Shown in pieces: positions 28,441 through 37,941 of a stretch of 41,897 nucleotides of DNA. The notes below the pieces were generated by a model. That model was not told where the DNA came from. It did not search any database and worked only from the letters and a program-made list of their open reading frames with translations. The first letter of the stretch is position 1, and each line of letters opens with the position of its first letter. The stretch is from the NCBI RefSeq assembly GCF_001865015.1, contig NZ_MJGV01000046.1:637160-679056 (forward strand). The letters are read 5' to 3'. This DNA is from Curtobacterium sp. MMLR14_010 (GTDB lineage: Bacteria > Actinomycetota > Actinomycetes > Actinomycetales > Microbacteriaceae). The translations under genes were made by a program, and so were the position numbers.

Positions 28441-30138
28441 TCAGGCCGCGATGCGGCCGTCCCGCATCCGCATGGTCCTGGTGACCAGCTCGGCCGGCAC
28501 CGGCACGTGCGACACGACGAGGACGGTGCGTCCGACGGCCTGCGCCGTGGCGACGAGGTCACGGAGCAGCGCGTCGCCGAGGTCGGGGTCGATGTCGGCC
28601 GTCGGTTCGTCGAGGACGAGCACCGGGAAGGCGTGCAGCAGCGCCCGGGCCAGTGCCAACCGGTGCGCCTGCCCACCGGACAGCAGCCCGCCGCGCTCCC
28701 CCACGCCGGCGTCGAGCCCGCCACGCCGCTCGACCCAGTCACCGAGTCCGACCCGCGCCAGGACGGCGAGCAGCTCCTGGTCGGTGGCGGACTCCTTCGC
28801 GAAGAGCAGGTTCTGCCGGACCGACTGGTCGAACACGAACGGGTCCTGCTCGATCAGGCCGACGCGGGCGCGGACGGCGTCGGGGTGCATCGTGTGGGCC
28901 TCGACGCCGTCGAGCGTGTACGACCCGTCGTGGTCGACGAACCGGACGAGGGCGTCCACGAGGGTCGACTTCCCCGCGCCGCTCGGCCCTTCGAGGACGA
29001 CGACCTCGCCCGGCGCGAGGGCGAACGAGACGCCGTCGACCGCGGCGGTCTCGGACCCGGGCCAGCGCACGGTCAGGTCCCGCACCGCGAGCGTGACCGG
29101 ACCGTCGACGAGCAGGTCCTGCGGCGCGGCCTCGGCGTCGGGCTCCGGCACGATGCCGACGGGCGTGGTCCCCGGGACGACGCGCTCGACCCGGTCCGCG
29201 GCTGCCCGGACCCGGCGCAGCGTGAGGACCGCGAGGGGGACGGTCCCGACGACCTCGAACAGGGCGAGCGGCACGAAGACCGCGAGCGCCCAGAGCGGAC
29301 CGTCGAGCGCCCCGGACACCACCGCCGGCGCCCCGACGGCCAGGATCCCCACGACGGCACCGCCGCCGATGAGCCCGACGAGTGCCCCGACGAGGGCCTC
29401 GACGCTGGCACGACGTCGGACGGCGCGCGTCACCCGGGCGTCGAGTGCGTCGATGTGCGCGAGCCGCTCGTCGAGCGTGCCGTAGGCGGCGAAGACGTCG
29501 AGCGTCCGGACGGTGTCGAGCACCAGGTCGGCGACCCGGCCCCGGTCCGCAGCGGTCTCGGCGTCGCTCCGACGCGCGATCGACGCCGTCACGACGGACC
29601 CGAGCGCCGCCGCGACGACGAGCGCGACGACCAGGACGAGCGCTGCCGGCACCGACACCAGGCCGACTGCCACGACCGACAGCACCGCGGCCACGCCCGC
29701 GGACACGAGCGGCCCGACGACCCGGATCGGCAGGTCCTGCAGCCGGTCGGTGTCGGTCACGAGCCGCGTCAGCAGGTCACCGCGACCGCTGGAGCCGAGC
29801 CCCGCCGGGGCGACCGACGCCAGCCGCCGGTAGGTCTCGGTCCGGACGACGGCCAGCTGCCGGAACGAGGCGTCGTGCCCCGCGAGCCGGTCGACGTACC
29901 GCAGGGCAGCGCGGCCGAGGGCGAACGCGCGCACCCCGACCATCACGAGCGTCAGGTACAGGATCGGCGGGTGTTCCGCTGCACGGGTGATGAGGTAGCC
30001 GCTCGCGGCCAGCAGCGCCACCGCGCAGAGCGCACTCAGTGCGCCGGCGGCGACGGCACGGCCCCACACCGGACCACGGGGCATGGCGAGCCGGAGGACG
30101 GAGCCGACCCGGGCCTCCCGGCTGGTGACGCGGCTCAT
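28441..30138 (-). CDS. cydC: Thiol reductant ABC exporter subunit CydC
   Basis: A 565-residue fused membrane/ATPase half-transporter. It has six helices in the first 300 residues, then Walker [10 protein letters not shown], signature [15 protein letters not shown] and Walker [13 protein letters not shown]. With CydD it exports cysteine/glutathione-type reductants and is required to mature cytochrome bd. Its ATG overlaps the cydD stop (ATGA). It is the last gene of cydABDC. Confidence 0.95.
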   Translation of the reverse strand: MSRVTSREARVGSVLRLAMPRGPVWGRAVAAGALSALCAVALLAASGYLITRAAEHPPILYLTLVMVGVRAFALGRAALRYVDRLAGHDASFRQLAVVRTETYRRLASVAPAGLGSSGRGDLLTRLVTDTDRLQDLPIRVVGPLVSAGVAAVLSVVAVGLVSVPAALVLVVALVVAAALGSVVTASIARRSDAETAADRGRVADLVLDTVRTLDVFAAYGTLDERLAHIDALDARVTRAVRRRASVEALVGALVGLIGGGAVVGILAVGAPAVVSGALDGPLWALAVFVPLALFEVVGTVPLAVLTLRRVRAAADRVERVVPGTTPVGIVPEPDAEAAPQDLLVDGPVTLAVRDLTVRWPGSETAAVDGVSFALAPGEVVVLEGPSGAGKSTLVDALVRFVDHDGSYTLDGVEAHTMHPDAVRARVGLIEQDPFVFDQSVRQNLLFAKESATDQELLAVLARVGLGDWVERRGGLDAGVGERGGLLSGGQAHRLALARALLHAFPVLVLDEPTADIDPDLGDALLRDLVATAQAVGRTVLVVSHVPVPAELVTRTMRMRDGRIAA

Positions 30139-31802
30139 GCGCGCGCCCCCTGCACCGGTGCGGGACTGCCGACGTCGATGCGGACGTCGGCGGCCGCGAT
30201 GACGGCCGGACGGTGGCTGGCGACCACGACGACGGCGCCGTTGTCGGCGAGCAGCCGGATGGTCTGCAGGACGCGGGCCTCGGCCTCGGCGTCCAGGGCG
30301 GACGTCGGTTCGTCCAGCAGCACGAGCCGGGTGCCGGAGCGGTCGTGCCGGTACAGCGCCCGCGCCAGGGCGACCCGCTGGGCCTGCCCGCCGGAGAGAC
30401 CGGCTCCGCCGGACCCGACCTGGAGGCCCGGGTCGGCTCCCAGCCCCGCCGCACCGAGTGCGCGTGCCACGGCCTCGGGCACGGGGGTCGCGCTGAGCGC
30501 GACGTTCTCGGCGACCGTCCCGCGGACGAGCCGGGGCCGCTGGTCCGCCCAGGTGATGCGGTCGTCGCGCGTCGTGCCGGCGGCACCCGGCACGACGACC
30601 TCGCCGTCGTGGGGCAGGACCCCGCGGATCGCGGCGATGAGGCTCGACTTGCCGGAGCCGCTCGGCCCGGCGAGGACGACGACCGTGCCCGGGGTCGCGT
30701 GCAGGTCGACGGGGCCGATGACGACGTCGGGGCGGCGGACGGTGACGCGGTCGAGCACCAGGGCGTCGGCGGCCGGCAGCACGGGGCCGGTGCCCGCCGG
30801 TGCGCTGTGATCGTCGTGTCCGCCGCGCACGTCGTGGTCGTCGTCGAGGACGTCGAGGACGGCGGTGGAGGCCTCGACGCCGTCCTGCGCGGCGTGGAAG
30901 TCCGCACCCACCTGACGGATCGGCGCGAAGGCCTCCGGAGCCAGCACCAGCACGAACATCGCGGCGCCGAGGCCGAGCGAGCCGTCCACCAGCCGGATGC
31001 CGATCGTCACGGCGACGAGGGCGACGGACAGGCTGGCGGCGAGCTCGAGCGCGAACCCGCTGACGAACGAGAGCCGGAGGACACCGAGGGTACCGCGGCG
31101 GTGCTCGTCCGTGACCGTGGCGATGCGGCCGACCTGCCGTCGGGCACGACCGAAGACCTTCAGGGTCGCGAGGCCCTCGACGGCCTCGGTGAACGCACCA
31201 CCGAGACGGGCGAGCGCGTCGGACTGTCGGCGCTGCAGGCTCTGGGTGGCCAGGCCGATGAGGACCATGAACACCGGGATGACGGGCAGGGCGCACAGGA
31301 CGATCAGCCCGCTCGTCAGGTCACCGAGGCCGATCGCCACGACCAGCACCGGCGTGGCGACCGCGGTCAGGGCGAGCTGGGGCAGGTACCGCCCGAAGTA
31401 GGCGTCGAGTGCGTCGAGGCCGGGCCCGAGGGTCGTCGCGAACCCGGCGCTCGAGCGCTCCGCGAGCCAACCGGGACCCCGCTCGGCCGCGCGTTCCAGG
31501 ACGGTCCGACGGAGTTCGCGCTTCACCGTCGCGGCCGCCCGACCAGCCAGGTCGTCGGTGGCCCAGGCCGCCACGGCCCGCAGCAGGGCGGCGCCACCGA
31601 GCAGGCAGAGGGTGGGGACGAACGCCCCCGGGACGACGCCGCCGCGGTGCACGGCGTCGACCACCTCGGTGACCGCCGCCGCGATCCCCCACGCGAACGC
31701 GATGGTCGCCACCGTGCGGAGCAGACCGGTGGCGGCGGCAGCCGCGATGAAGCCGCGCGCAGAGCGCGACAGGCGGAGCAGACGCGGGTCGAGCGGCTTC
31801 AT
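30135..31802 (-). CDS. cydD: Thiol reductant ABC exporter subunit CydD
   Basis: A 555-residue half-transporter with membrane helices to about 300, then Walker A GPSGSGKSS, signature LSGGQAQRVALARAL and Walker B LVLLDEPTSALDAEAE. A His/Asp-rich linker DDDHDVRGGHDDHS (about 332-345) joins the two domains. ATG 31802 is 11 nt downstream of the cydB stop. It partners CydC. Confidence 0.95.
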   Translation of the reverse strand: MKPLDPRLLRLSRSARGFIAAAAATGLLRTVATIAFAWGIAAAVTEVVDAVHRGGVVPGAFVPTLCLLGGAALLRAVAAWATDDLAGRAAATVKRELRRTVLERAAERGPGWLAERSSAGFATTLGPGLDALDAYFGRYLPQLALTAVATPVLVVAIGLGDLTSGLIVLCALPVIPVFMVLIGLATQSLQRRQSDALARLGGAFTEAVEGLATLKVFGRARRQVGRIATVTDEHRRGTLGVLRLSFVSGFALELAASLSVALVAVTIGIRLVDGSLGLGAAMFVLVLAPEAFAPIRQVGADFHAAQDGVEASTAVLDVLDDDHDVRGGHDDHSAPAGTGPVLPAADALVLDRVTVRRPDVVIGPVDLHATPGTVVVLAGPSGSGKSSLIAAIRGVLPHDGEVVVPGAAGTTRDDRITWADQRPRLVRGTVAENVALSATPVPEAVARALGAAGLGADPGLQVGSGGAGLSGGQAQRVALARALYRHDRSGTRLVLLDEPTSALDAEAEARVLQTIRLLADNGAVVVVASHRPAVIAAADVRIDVGSPAPVQGARA

Positions 31803-31813
31803 CGCGGGCCCGC

Positions 31814-32818
31814 CTAGTGCGCCGCGGCGGTGACGTGCGCCCGGGAGACGCGCTTGCGGAAGACCCAGTAGGTCCAGGCCTGGTAGGCGAACACGAGCGG
31901 CACGAAGATCAACGCCACCCAGCTCATCACCGTCAGCGTGTAGGTGCCGGACGAGGCGTTCGTCACCGTCAGGCTGTTCGCCGGGTCGACCGAGTCGGGC
32001 ATCACGTTCGGGAAGATCGCGGTGAACATGGCGAGCACCACCGCGGCGATCGTGACGGCCATCAGCGTGAAGGCCCTGCCCTCGCGGCCCCAGGCGTTGC
32101 AGAGGACCGCCAGCACGAGGGCCAGCGCAGCCACGACCGAGCACACGAGCGATGCCGGGGTGGCCCGGACGAACGCCATCGCCACGAGGAACACGGCGGC
32201 GACGACGATCGTCACGATGCCAGCACGGGTCGCCAGGCGCTTGGCCCGCTCACGGATGTCGCCCTCGGTCTTCAGTGCGATGAACACGACGCCGTGCGTG
32301 AAGAACACGAGCAGCGTCGCCGCGCCGGTCAGCAGCGCGAAGGGGTTCAGCAGGTCGAACAGGGTGCCGGTGAAGTTGTGCCCGGCGTCCATCGGGATGC
32401 CGCGGACGACGTTGCCGAACGCGACGCCCCAGAGGAACGACGGGACGGCGCTGCCGACGATGATCATCAGGTCGAAACGGCGCTTCCACGAGCGCTGCTT
32501 GTCCTGGTGGCGGTACTCGAACGAGACGCCGCGGAGGATGAGCGCCGCCAGGATGAGCAGCAGCGCCAGGTAGAAGCCGGAGAACATCGTGGCGTACCAC
32601 TCCGGGAACGCCGCGAACAGGCAGGCACCGGCGACGATGACCCAGGTCTCGTTGAGGTCCCAGACCGGGCCGATCGTGTTGATCATGACGCGGCGGTCGG
32701 TGTCGTCCTTGCCGAGGAACGGCAGGGCCATGCCGACACCGAAGTCGAAGCCGTCGAGCACGAAGTAGCCGACGAAGAAGAGTCCGACGATCGCGAACCA
32801 GAGCACGGGCAGGTCCAT
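31814..32818 (-). CDS. cydB: Cytochrome bd ubiquinol oxidase subunit II
   Basis: A 334-residue membrane subunit of about eight helices. It starts MDLPVLWFAIVGLFFVGYFVLDGFDFGVGM, a highly conserved CydB opening, and has GPVWDLNETWVIVAGACLFAAFPEWYA. With CydA it forms the high-affinity, proton-nonpumping terminal oxidase. Only one base separates it from cydA. Confidence 0.97.
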   Translation of the reverse strand: MDLPVLWFAIVGLFFVGYFVLDGFDFGVGMALPFLGKDDTDRRVMINTIGPVWDLNETWVIVAGACLFAAFPEWYATMFSGFYLALLLILAALILRGVSFEYRHQDKQRSWKRRFDLMIIVGSAVPSFLWGVAFGNVVRGIPMDAGHNFTGTLFDLLNPFALLTGAATLLVFFTHGVVFIALKTEGDIRERAKRLATRAGIVTIVVAAVFLVAMAFVRATPASLVCSVVAALALVLAVLCNAWGREGRAFTLMAVTIAAVVLAMFTAIFPNVMPDSVDPANSLTVTNASSGTYTLTVMSWVALIFVPLVFAYQAWTYWVFRKRVSRAHVTAAAH

Positions 32819-32819
32819 C

Positions 32820-34232
32820 TCAGTACACCGTCACTTCGTGCTTGACCTCGCCGGTCGTCTCGTCGACCTCCGCCGGGGCGGCGGGGCCCTCCTGCGCGAC
32901 CTTCTTGATGAGCCGGAACTCGACCACCGCCAGGGACCCGTAGATGATCGTGAACACGACCAGCGAGATGAGGACCTCGAGCCCGGTCACGTTCGGCGAG
33001 ACGCCGTCGCTCGTCCGGAGCAGCCCGAACACGAGCCACGGCTGGCGGCCCATCTCGGTGAAGACCCAGCCCATGATCATCGCGGCCATCGGCAGCGGCA
33101 CCGCCCAGGTGGCGACCCGCCAGACCCACCGCTGCTGCGGGAAGCGGCCCCCGCGGGTCAGCCAGAGTCCGGCCAGCGAGACCATGACCGCGCCGACGCC
33201 GAGGGCGATCATCCAACGGAACGACCAGTAGGTGACCCAGATGACCGGCTTGTAGTTGCCCGGGCCGTAGACCTGCGTGTACTGGGCCTGCAGGTCGTTG
33301 ATGCCCTCGACGGTGCCGTTGAAGGTGTGCGTGGAGAGGAACGAGAGCAGGTAGGGCACCCGGATCGAGAACAGCTCGTGGACCCCGTCGGGCGTGCCGA
33401 GCGTGAAGACCGAGAAGGAGGCGTCCTTGCCGGTCGCCGTGTTGTACAGCGCCTCGGCCGCGGCCATCTTCATCGGCTGGGTGTCGACCATCGTCAGGCC
33501 GAGCTGGTCGCCGGTGAGCACTGTGAGCGCCCCGGCCGCGACCATCGTCCACAGGCCGAACTTCAGCGCCGGCATCATCGTCTCGAGGTTCTGGTTGCGG
33601 GCCAGGTGCCAGCTCGCCACCGCGATGACGACCCCGGCTGCGACCATGAAGCAGGCGAACAGCGTGTGCGGGAACGCGGCGAGTGCCACCTTGTTGGTCA
33701 GCACGGCCCAGATGTCGGTGAGTTCCGCGCGGCCCTTCGCCTCGTTGATGACGTAGCCGACGGGGTGCTGCATGAACGCGTTCGCGGCGATGATGAAGTA
33801 CGCCGACATGATCGTCCCGGCGCTGACGCACCACATGCTCGCGAGGTGCAGGCCCCTGGGCAGTCGGTCCCAGCCGAAGATCCACACCCCGATGAAGGCC
33901 GCCTCGAAGAAGAAGGCCAGGATGCCCTCGAGCGCGAGCGGAGCGCCGAACACGTCGCCGACGAAGCGGGAGTAGTTCGACCAGTTCATGCCGAACTGGA
34001 ACTCCTGCACGATGCCGGTGACGACGCCCATCGCGAAGTTGATGAGGAAGACCCGACCGAAGAACCGGGTGAGCTGCAGGTAGTGCGCCCGGCCGGTCCG
34101 GTACCACGCGGTCTGGAACGTCGCGACGACGACGGCCATGCCGATCGTCAGCGGGACGAACAGGAAGTGGTAGATCGTCGTGAGGCCGAACTGCCACCGC
34201 GACAGGATCAGGGGATCGAGGATGTCGTTCAT
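32820..34232 (-). CDS. cydA: Cytochrome bd ubiquinol oxidase subunit I
   Basis: The 470-residue heme-bearing subunit. Candidate ligands and catalytic residues are H22 (heme), E101 and E109 (proton path/heme d), H188 and M393 within GWVFTEMGRQPW (heme b558). Its length fits the short Q-loop form. It is the first gene of the cyd operon and has a promoter with -35 TTGTCG and -10 TACCGT about 100 nt upstream, behind two palindromes. No strong Shine-Dalgarno is seen. Confidence 0.97.
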   Translation of the reverse strand: MNDILDPLILSRWQFGLTTIYHFLFVPLTIGMAVVVATFQTAWYRTGRAHYLQLTRFFGRVFLINFAMGVVTGIVQEFQFGMNWSNYSRFVGDVFGAPLALEGILAFFFEAAFIGVWIFGWDRLPRGLHLASMWCVSAGTIMSAYFIIAANAFMQHPVGYVINEAKGRAELTDIWAVLTNKVALAAFPHTLFACFMVAAGVVIAVASWHLARNQNLETMMPALKFGLWTMVAAGALTVLTGDQLGLTMVDTQPMKMAAAEALYNTATGKDASFSVFTLGTPDGVHELFSIRVPYLLSFLSTHTFNGTVEGINDLQAQYTQVYGPGNYKPVIWVTYWSFRWMIALGVGAVMVSLAGLWLTRGGRFPQQRWVWRVATWAVPLPMAAMIMGWVFTEMGRQPWLVFGLLRTSDGVSPNVTGLEVLISLVVFTIIYGSLAVVEFRLIKKVAQEGPAAPAEVDETTGEVKHEVTVY

Positions 34233-34332
34233 GCGGCGGTACCGGTCGGGAACGCCGCGCGCTGTTGAGGCACGTCAGTTGCTTCCTGTGGAGGGGGTCC
34301 TGCTGGTTCTGTCACGCCCTCGGGACACTCCA

Positions 34333-34362
34333 ACGGTAGCGCTCCCGACACCGCTTCGACAA
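34333..34362 (-). promoter_or_regulatory. cydABDC promoter
   Basis: On the minus strand -35 TTGTCG (34362-34357), 18-nt spacer, -10 TACCGT (34338-34333). Expected start near 34326, leader about 93 nt. Confidence 0.72.
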
Positions 34363-34377
34363 GTTGTAGAACCCTCG

Positions 34378-34395
34378 CGTGCACGAACGTGCACG
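34378..34395. promoter_or_regulatory. Palindrome A upstream of the cydA promoter
   Basis: CGTGCACG-AA-CGTGCACG is an 18-bp site made of two self-complementary octamers. It is centred about 60 bp before the predicted start, a typical activator position. It does not match the Rex or CRP consensus spacing between GTG and CAC. Confidence 0.6.
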
Positions 34396-34403
34396 GCCCC
34401 TGA

Positions 34404-34421
34404 TCGGCACAACCGTGCCGA
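34404..34421. promoter_or_regulatory. Palindrome B upstream of the cydA promoter
   Basis: TCGGCAC-AACC-GTGCCGA is an 18-bp dyad, centre 26 bp upstream of palindrome A. The remaining 34233-34332 stretch is the leader, with no gene. Confidence 0.6.
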
Positions 34422-34441
34422 ACCGATGTGCTCCGGGAACG

Positions 34442-34477
34442 ACGACAGGCGCCGGGCTGCTGCCCGACGCCTGTCGT
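34442..34477 (-). terminator. Terminator of the osmoprotectant operon
   Basis: A 16-position stem (ACGACAGGCG and CGGGC with their complements, one mismatch) and a 4-nt loop begin 22 nt after the binding-protein stop. The minus-strand RNA continues CGTTCCCGG, not a pure U-run. Confidence 0.85.
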
Positions 34478-34499
34478 GTGACTCGATGGGACGTGCTCG

Positions 34500-35423
34500 C
34501 TACAGCAGGCCCTTGTCCGTCAAGAACTCCTTGGCGATGGTCGACGCCTTCTCCTTGTCGGCCGTGCTCTTGGCGTTCAGCGAGATGAGCTCGTCCGTCG
34601 TCAGGACCTTGCTCACCGCGTCGATGTCGTCAGCGGCCTTCTCGCTCACCTTGCTCGACACGACCGGCGTGACGTTCTGCGGCAGGATCAGGTTCTTCGG
34701 GTCCTTCAGCGAGACGAAGTCGTTCGCCTTGATGCTCGGGTCCGCGCTGTAGATGTCGGCGAGCTGGACGGTGTCGTCCTTGAGCGCCTTCACCGTCAGG
34801 GCTCCGCCGGAGTCCTCGATCGCCTTGAAGTCGACGTCGACGCCGTACTCGGACTTCAGGCCCTCGGGCCCGTACGGCCGGGTCTGGAACTCCGAGTTCG
34901 CGCCGACGGTGAGCGAGTCCTTGACCTTCGACAGGTCGGACAGGCTCGTGACGTCGTACTTCTCCGAGAAGGCCTTGGTGACCGTGTAGCTGTCCTGGTC
35001 GGTGGCCTCGGCGGCGTCGAGGGCGCGGAGGCCCTTCGGCAGCGCTTCCTTGAGCCCGGACGCGATCTCCGTCGCGGTCTTGGCGGTCGACTTCTTGTCG
35101 TAGTACTGCAGCAGGTTGCCGCCGTACTCGGGCATGACGTCGATGGCGCCCTTCTGCAGCTGCGGGAGGTACACCTCGCGCTGACCGATGTTGTAGTTGC
35201 GCTTGACGTCGAAGCCGTCCTTCTCGAGGACCTGGGCGTAGAGCTCGGCGATGATCTCGTTCGAGTAGTACTGCTGCGAGCCGATGACGATGGTCTTCGA
35301 GTCGGACGAGGCGCTCGAACCGCTGTCGAGCGGGTCGCTGGACGCGCAGCCGGCGAGGGCGGCGACGACGCCGACCGCCAGCGCGGCAGCGACGCCGGCG
35401 CGGATCTTGGGTGCTGTGATCAC
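34500..35423 (-). CDS. Osmoprotectant ABC transporter substrate-binding lipoprotein
   Basis: The 307-residue extracellular lipoprotein has a signal peptide with lipobox LAGC and lipidated Cys26. The mature part, IVIGSQQYYSNEIIAELYAQVL to the end, is the OpuAC/ProX-like fold that binds quaternary amines such as glycine betaine or choline. VMPEYGGNLLQYY is the family's conserved MPEYxG block. The GTG at 35423 overlaps the upstream permease stop (GTGA) and has GGAAGGAAA before it. Confidence 0.93.
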   Translation of the reverse strand: MITAPKIRAGVAAALAVGVVAALAGCASSDPLDSGSSASSDSKTIVIGSQQYYSNEIIAELYAQVLEKDGFDVKRNYNIGQREVYLPQLQKGAIDVMPEYGGNLLQYYDKKSTAKTATEIASGLKEALPKGLRALDAAEATDQDSYTVTKAFSEKYDVTSLSDLSKVKDSLTVGANSEFQTRPYGPEGLKSEYGVDVDFKAIEDSGGALTVKALKDDTVQLADIYSADPSIKANDFVSLKDPKNLILPQNVTPVVSSKVSEKAADDIDAVSKVLTTDELISLNAKSTADKEKASTIAKEFLTDKGLL

Positions 35424-36148
35424 GAGGGGTTTCCTTCCGGGATGGGATTGCGGGCTCGCTCGCGCGATCCCTTGCGTCGCCCGGCTTCCCGGCCGGAGAC
35501 GCCCGCGGGCACCACCACCCGTTGCAGCAGGGAGAAGACGATCTCGAACGCGATCGCGAGGGCGATCACGAGGATGGAGGCGCCGAGCATCATGGCGTAG
35601 TCCTGGGTCTTGAGCCCGAGGAACACGTACCCGCCGAGCCCGCCGGAACCGACGTAGGCGGCGAGCGTCGCGGTGGCCACGACCTGGAGCACGGCGGCAC
35701 GGATGCCACCGATGAGCAGCGGCAGCCCGAGCGGGATCTCGACCTTCGTCAGGATCTGCCACCCGGTCATGCCCTGCGCGCGGGCGGCGTCGACCGTGAC
35801 GGGGTCGACGGACTCGATGCCGGCGTAGGCCCCGGCGAGCACCGAGGGGATCGCCAGGACGACGAGCGCCAGGAGCGGGGCCTGCAGGTTCACGCCGAGC
35901 AACAGCCCGAACAGGGTCAGCACGCCGAGGGTCGGCAGGGCACGGATGCCGCCGGACAGCGCGATCGCGAGACCACGGGCACGACCGGTGTGGCCGATGA
36001 GGTACCCGAGCGGCACCGCGATGACCGAGGCGATGAGCACCGCGAGCAGCGAGATCCAGACGTGCTCCCAGAGCCGCGCGGGGATGGGGTTGAAGCCGGT
36101 GTAGTTGGCGGGGTCGAACACCCAGCCGAAGGCCTGTCCGATGATCAC
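35420..36148 (-). CDS. Osmoprotectant ABC transporter permease (second)
   Basis: A 242-residue BPD-type inner-membrane permease with about six helices. The EAA-like loop includes VDPVTVDAARAQGMTGWQILTKVEIPLGLPLLIGGIR, which docks on the ATPase. The end is basic (SGREAGRRKGSRERARN). The GTG at 36148 overlaps the preceding permease stop. Confidence 0.92.
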   Translation of the reverse strand: MIIGQAFGWVFDPANYTGFNPIPARLWEHVWISLLAVLIASVIAVPLGYLIGHTGRARGLAIALSGGIRALPTLGVLTLFGLLLGVNLQAPLLALVVLAIPSVLAGAYAGIESVDPVTVDAARAQGMTGWQILTKVEIPLGLPLLIGGIRAAVLQVVATATLAAYVGSGGLGGYVFLGLKTQDYAMMLGASILVIALAIAFEIVFSLLQRVVVPAGVSGREAGRRKGSRERARNPIPEGNPS

Positions 36149-36861
36149 GAGGTCACCTCCGCTGCCTGCAGCACCCGACGGGCCTGGCGCCGGGACACAG
36201 AGGTCTTCCGGGTCCACGGCATGACCAGCCGTCCGAGCAGCACGAGCAGGCCGTCGACCGCGAAGGCCAGCACGAGCACCATCACGATGCCGGCGACGAT
36301 CTCCTCGGTGATGCCACGGCCGATGCCGTCGGTGAAGAGGGAGCCGAGGCTGGTGATCCCGAGGACCGCACCCACGGTGGTGAGCGAGATCGTCGAGACG
36401 GACACGACCCGGAGGCCGGCGAGGAGCACCGGACCGGCCAGGGGCAGGTCGACGCGGAAGAACCGCTGGACGCCCGAGTACCCCATCGCGGTGGCGGCGC
36501 CGGTCGTGGCGGTGTCGACGGACTCGAGCCCGTCGACGGTCGACCGGACCATGAGCGCCAGGCCGTACAGCGTCAGGCCGATGACCACGTTGGCCGGGTC
36601 CTGCAAGCCCGTGCCGATGAGGCTGGGCAGCGCGATGAAGAGCGGCAGCGACGGGATCGCGTAGAGCAGCCCGGCGAAGGTCACGATGCCGCCGCCGATG
36701 CTCCTGGTGGAACGCTTGCCACCCGGACGCCGGAGGCGGACGACGAGCCAGCCGATCGGGATCGACAGCACGAAGCTGATGACGATGGGCGGCAGGGCGA
36801 TCGCCAGGTGCGCCACGGTGTCGTCCCCGATCGTGTCGAGGTTCGACAGCACCCAGTTCAC
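36145..36861 (-). CDS. Osmoprotectant ABC transporter permease (first)
   Basis: A 238-residue BPD-type permease. It opens with a predicted outside stretch and helices from about 20, and its EAA loop reads ESVDTATTGAATAMGYSGVQRFFRVDLPLAGP. It pairs with the second permease as a heterodimer. The GTG at 36861 overlaps the ATPase stop (GTGA). Confidence 0.92.
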   Translation of the reverse strand: MNWVLSNLDTIGDDTVAHLAIALPPIVISFVLSIPIGWLVVRLRRPGGKRSTRSIGGGIVTFAGLLYAIPSLPLFIALPSLIGTGLQDPANVVIGLTLYGLALMVRSTVDGLESVDTATTGAATAMGYSGVQRFFRVDLPLAGPVLLAGLRVVSVSTISLTTVGAVLGITSLGSLFTDGIGRGITEEIVAGIVMVLVLAFAVDGLLVLLGRLVMPWTRKTSVSRRQARRVLQAAEVTS

Positions 36862-37784
36862 CGCAGACCTCCACCCTGCGCCGGAGCACCCGGGGCGTCG
36901 TGGGACGCTCCGGCCTCGTCGGTCGCGGGCAGGGTGGACGGCACGGCAGCGGCGGCGTCGACCACCGCCACGGGACCGGTCAGGACTCCGGCGGCACGGC
37001 CGTCACCGTCGACGACGATCGGGCCGGTCGGCGTCTGCTCGATGCGGAGTGCGCGTCGGCCACGGCCGGCCCCGATGAAGTTGGCGACGAAGTCGTCGGC
37101 CGGCTCGGAGAGGATCTCGGCGGGGGTCCCCATCTGGGCGATCTCCCCGCCCTTCTTGAGGATGACGACCTGGTCGCCGAGCTTGAAGGCCTCGTCGATG
37201 TCGTGCGTGACGAAGACCACGGTCTTGCCGAGCTCACGCTGCAGCCGGATGAGCTCGTCCTGCAGGTCACTGCGGACCAGCGGGTCGACGGCACCGAACG
37301 GCTCGTCCATCAGCAGGATGTTCGGGTCGACGGCGAGGCCGCGCGCGACCCCGACACGCTGCTGCTGTCCGCCCGAGAGCTGCGAGGGGTACCGGTCGGC
37401 GAACGCCCGGTCCAGCCCGACGGTGTCCATCAGCTCGAGCGCGCGCTGGCGGGCGTCCTGCTTGGACACGCCGGTCAGGAGCGGCACCGTGGCGATGTTG
37501 TCGGCGACCTTGCGGTGCGGCAGCAGTCCGGCGTTCTGCATCACGTAGCCGATGCTGCGACGGAGCTTGACCGGGTCGACGCCGGCGACGTCGTCGCCGT
37601 CGATCGACACGGAGCCCGCCGAGGGGTCGACCATGCGGTTGATCATGCGGAGCAACGTCGTCTTGCCACAGCCGCTGGACCCGACGAAGACCGTCGTGGT
37701 GCGGGAGGGGATGACGAGGTCGAACCGCTCGACGGCATTGGTGCCGTCCGGGTACGTCTTGCGCACCGAGCGGAATTCGATCAT
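36858..37784 (-). CDS. Osmoprotectant ABC transporter ATP-binding protein
   Basis: The 308-residue OpuCA/ProV-type ATPase has Walker A GSSGCGKT (35-42), signature LSGGQQQRVGVARGL and Walker B ILLMDEPFGAVDP. After the ATPase core (about 245) it lacks the CBS pair common in OpuCA, with only a short Ala/Pro-rich tail. ATG 37784 (MIEFRSVRKTYPDG) is chosen by family fit. It is the first gene of the four-gene importer operon. Confidence 0.93.
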   Translation of the reverse strand: MIEFRSVRKTYPDGTNAVERFDLVIPSRTTTVFVGSSGCGKTTLLRMINRMVDPSAGSVSIDGDDVAGVDPVKLRRSIGYVMQNAGLLPHRKVADNIATVPLLTGVSKQDARQRALELMDTVGLDRAFADRYPSQLSGGQQQRVGVARGLAVDPNILLMDEPFGAVDPLVRSDLQDELIRLQRELGKTVVFVTHDIDEAFKLGDQVVILKKGGEIAQMGTPAEILSEPADDFVANFIGAGRGRRALRIEQTPTGPIVVDGDGRAAGVLTGPVAVVDAAAAVPSTLPATDEAGASHDAPGAPAQGGGLR

Positions 37785-37826
37785 GGGTGGGTGCCCTTCT
37801 GGTGGGAGGTAGCCCGACTCCGAGTG

Positions 37827-37832
37827 AGAGTA
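37827..37832 (-). promoter_or_regulatory. Putative -10 box of the osmoprotectant operon
   Basis: TACTCT, about 42 nt before the ATG; no good -35. An AAGGG ribosome-binding site lies 9 nt before the ATG. Confidence 0.45.
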
Positions 37833-37859
37833 CCCGTCAGCACCGACAGCGGTTGCGTC

Positions 37860-37878
37860 CGGTGACGAACCGTGACCG
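37860..37878. promoter_or_regulatory. Imperfect dyad upstream of the osmoprotectant promoter
   Basis: CGGTGACGAACCGTGACCG holds GTGAC twice, 10 bp apart, within outer CGGT/ACCG symmetry. It lies about 28-50 bp upstream of the -10 box, so it is a candidate operator. Confidence 0.4.
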
Positions 37879-37941
37879 AAAGCGCACGCAGCGACCCGTT
37901 CTGGGGTGGCCACACGGCCACGGGCAGCCGCAGGAACGACG

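Noticed and set aside
34378..34421. Rex or CRP operators upstream of cydA
   Set aside because: The spacing between GTG and CAC is 10 nt in one dyad and the other lacks the half-sites, so neither consensus fits; kept only as unassigned dyads.
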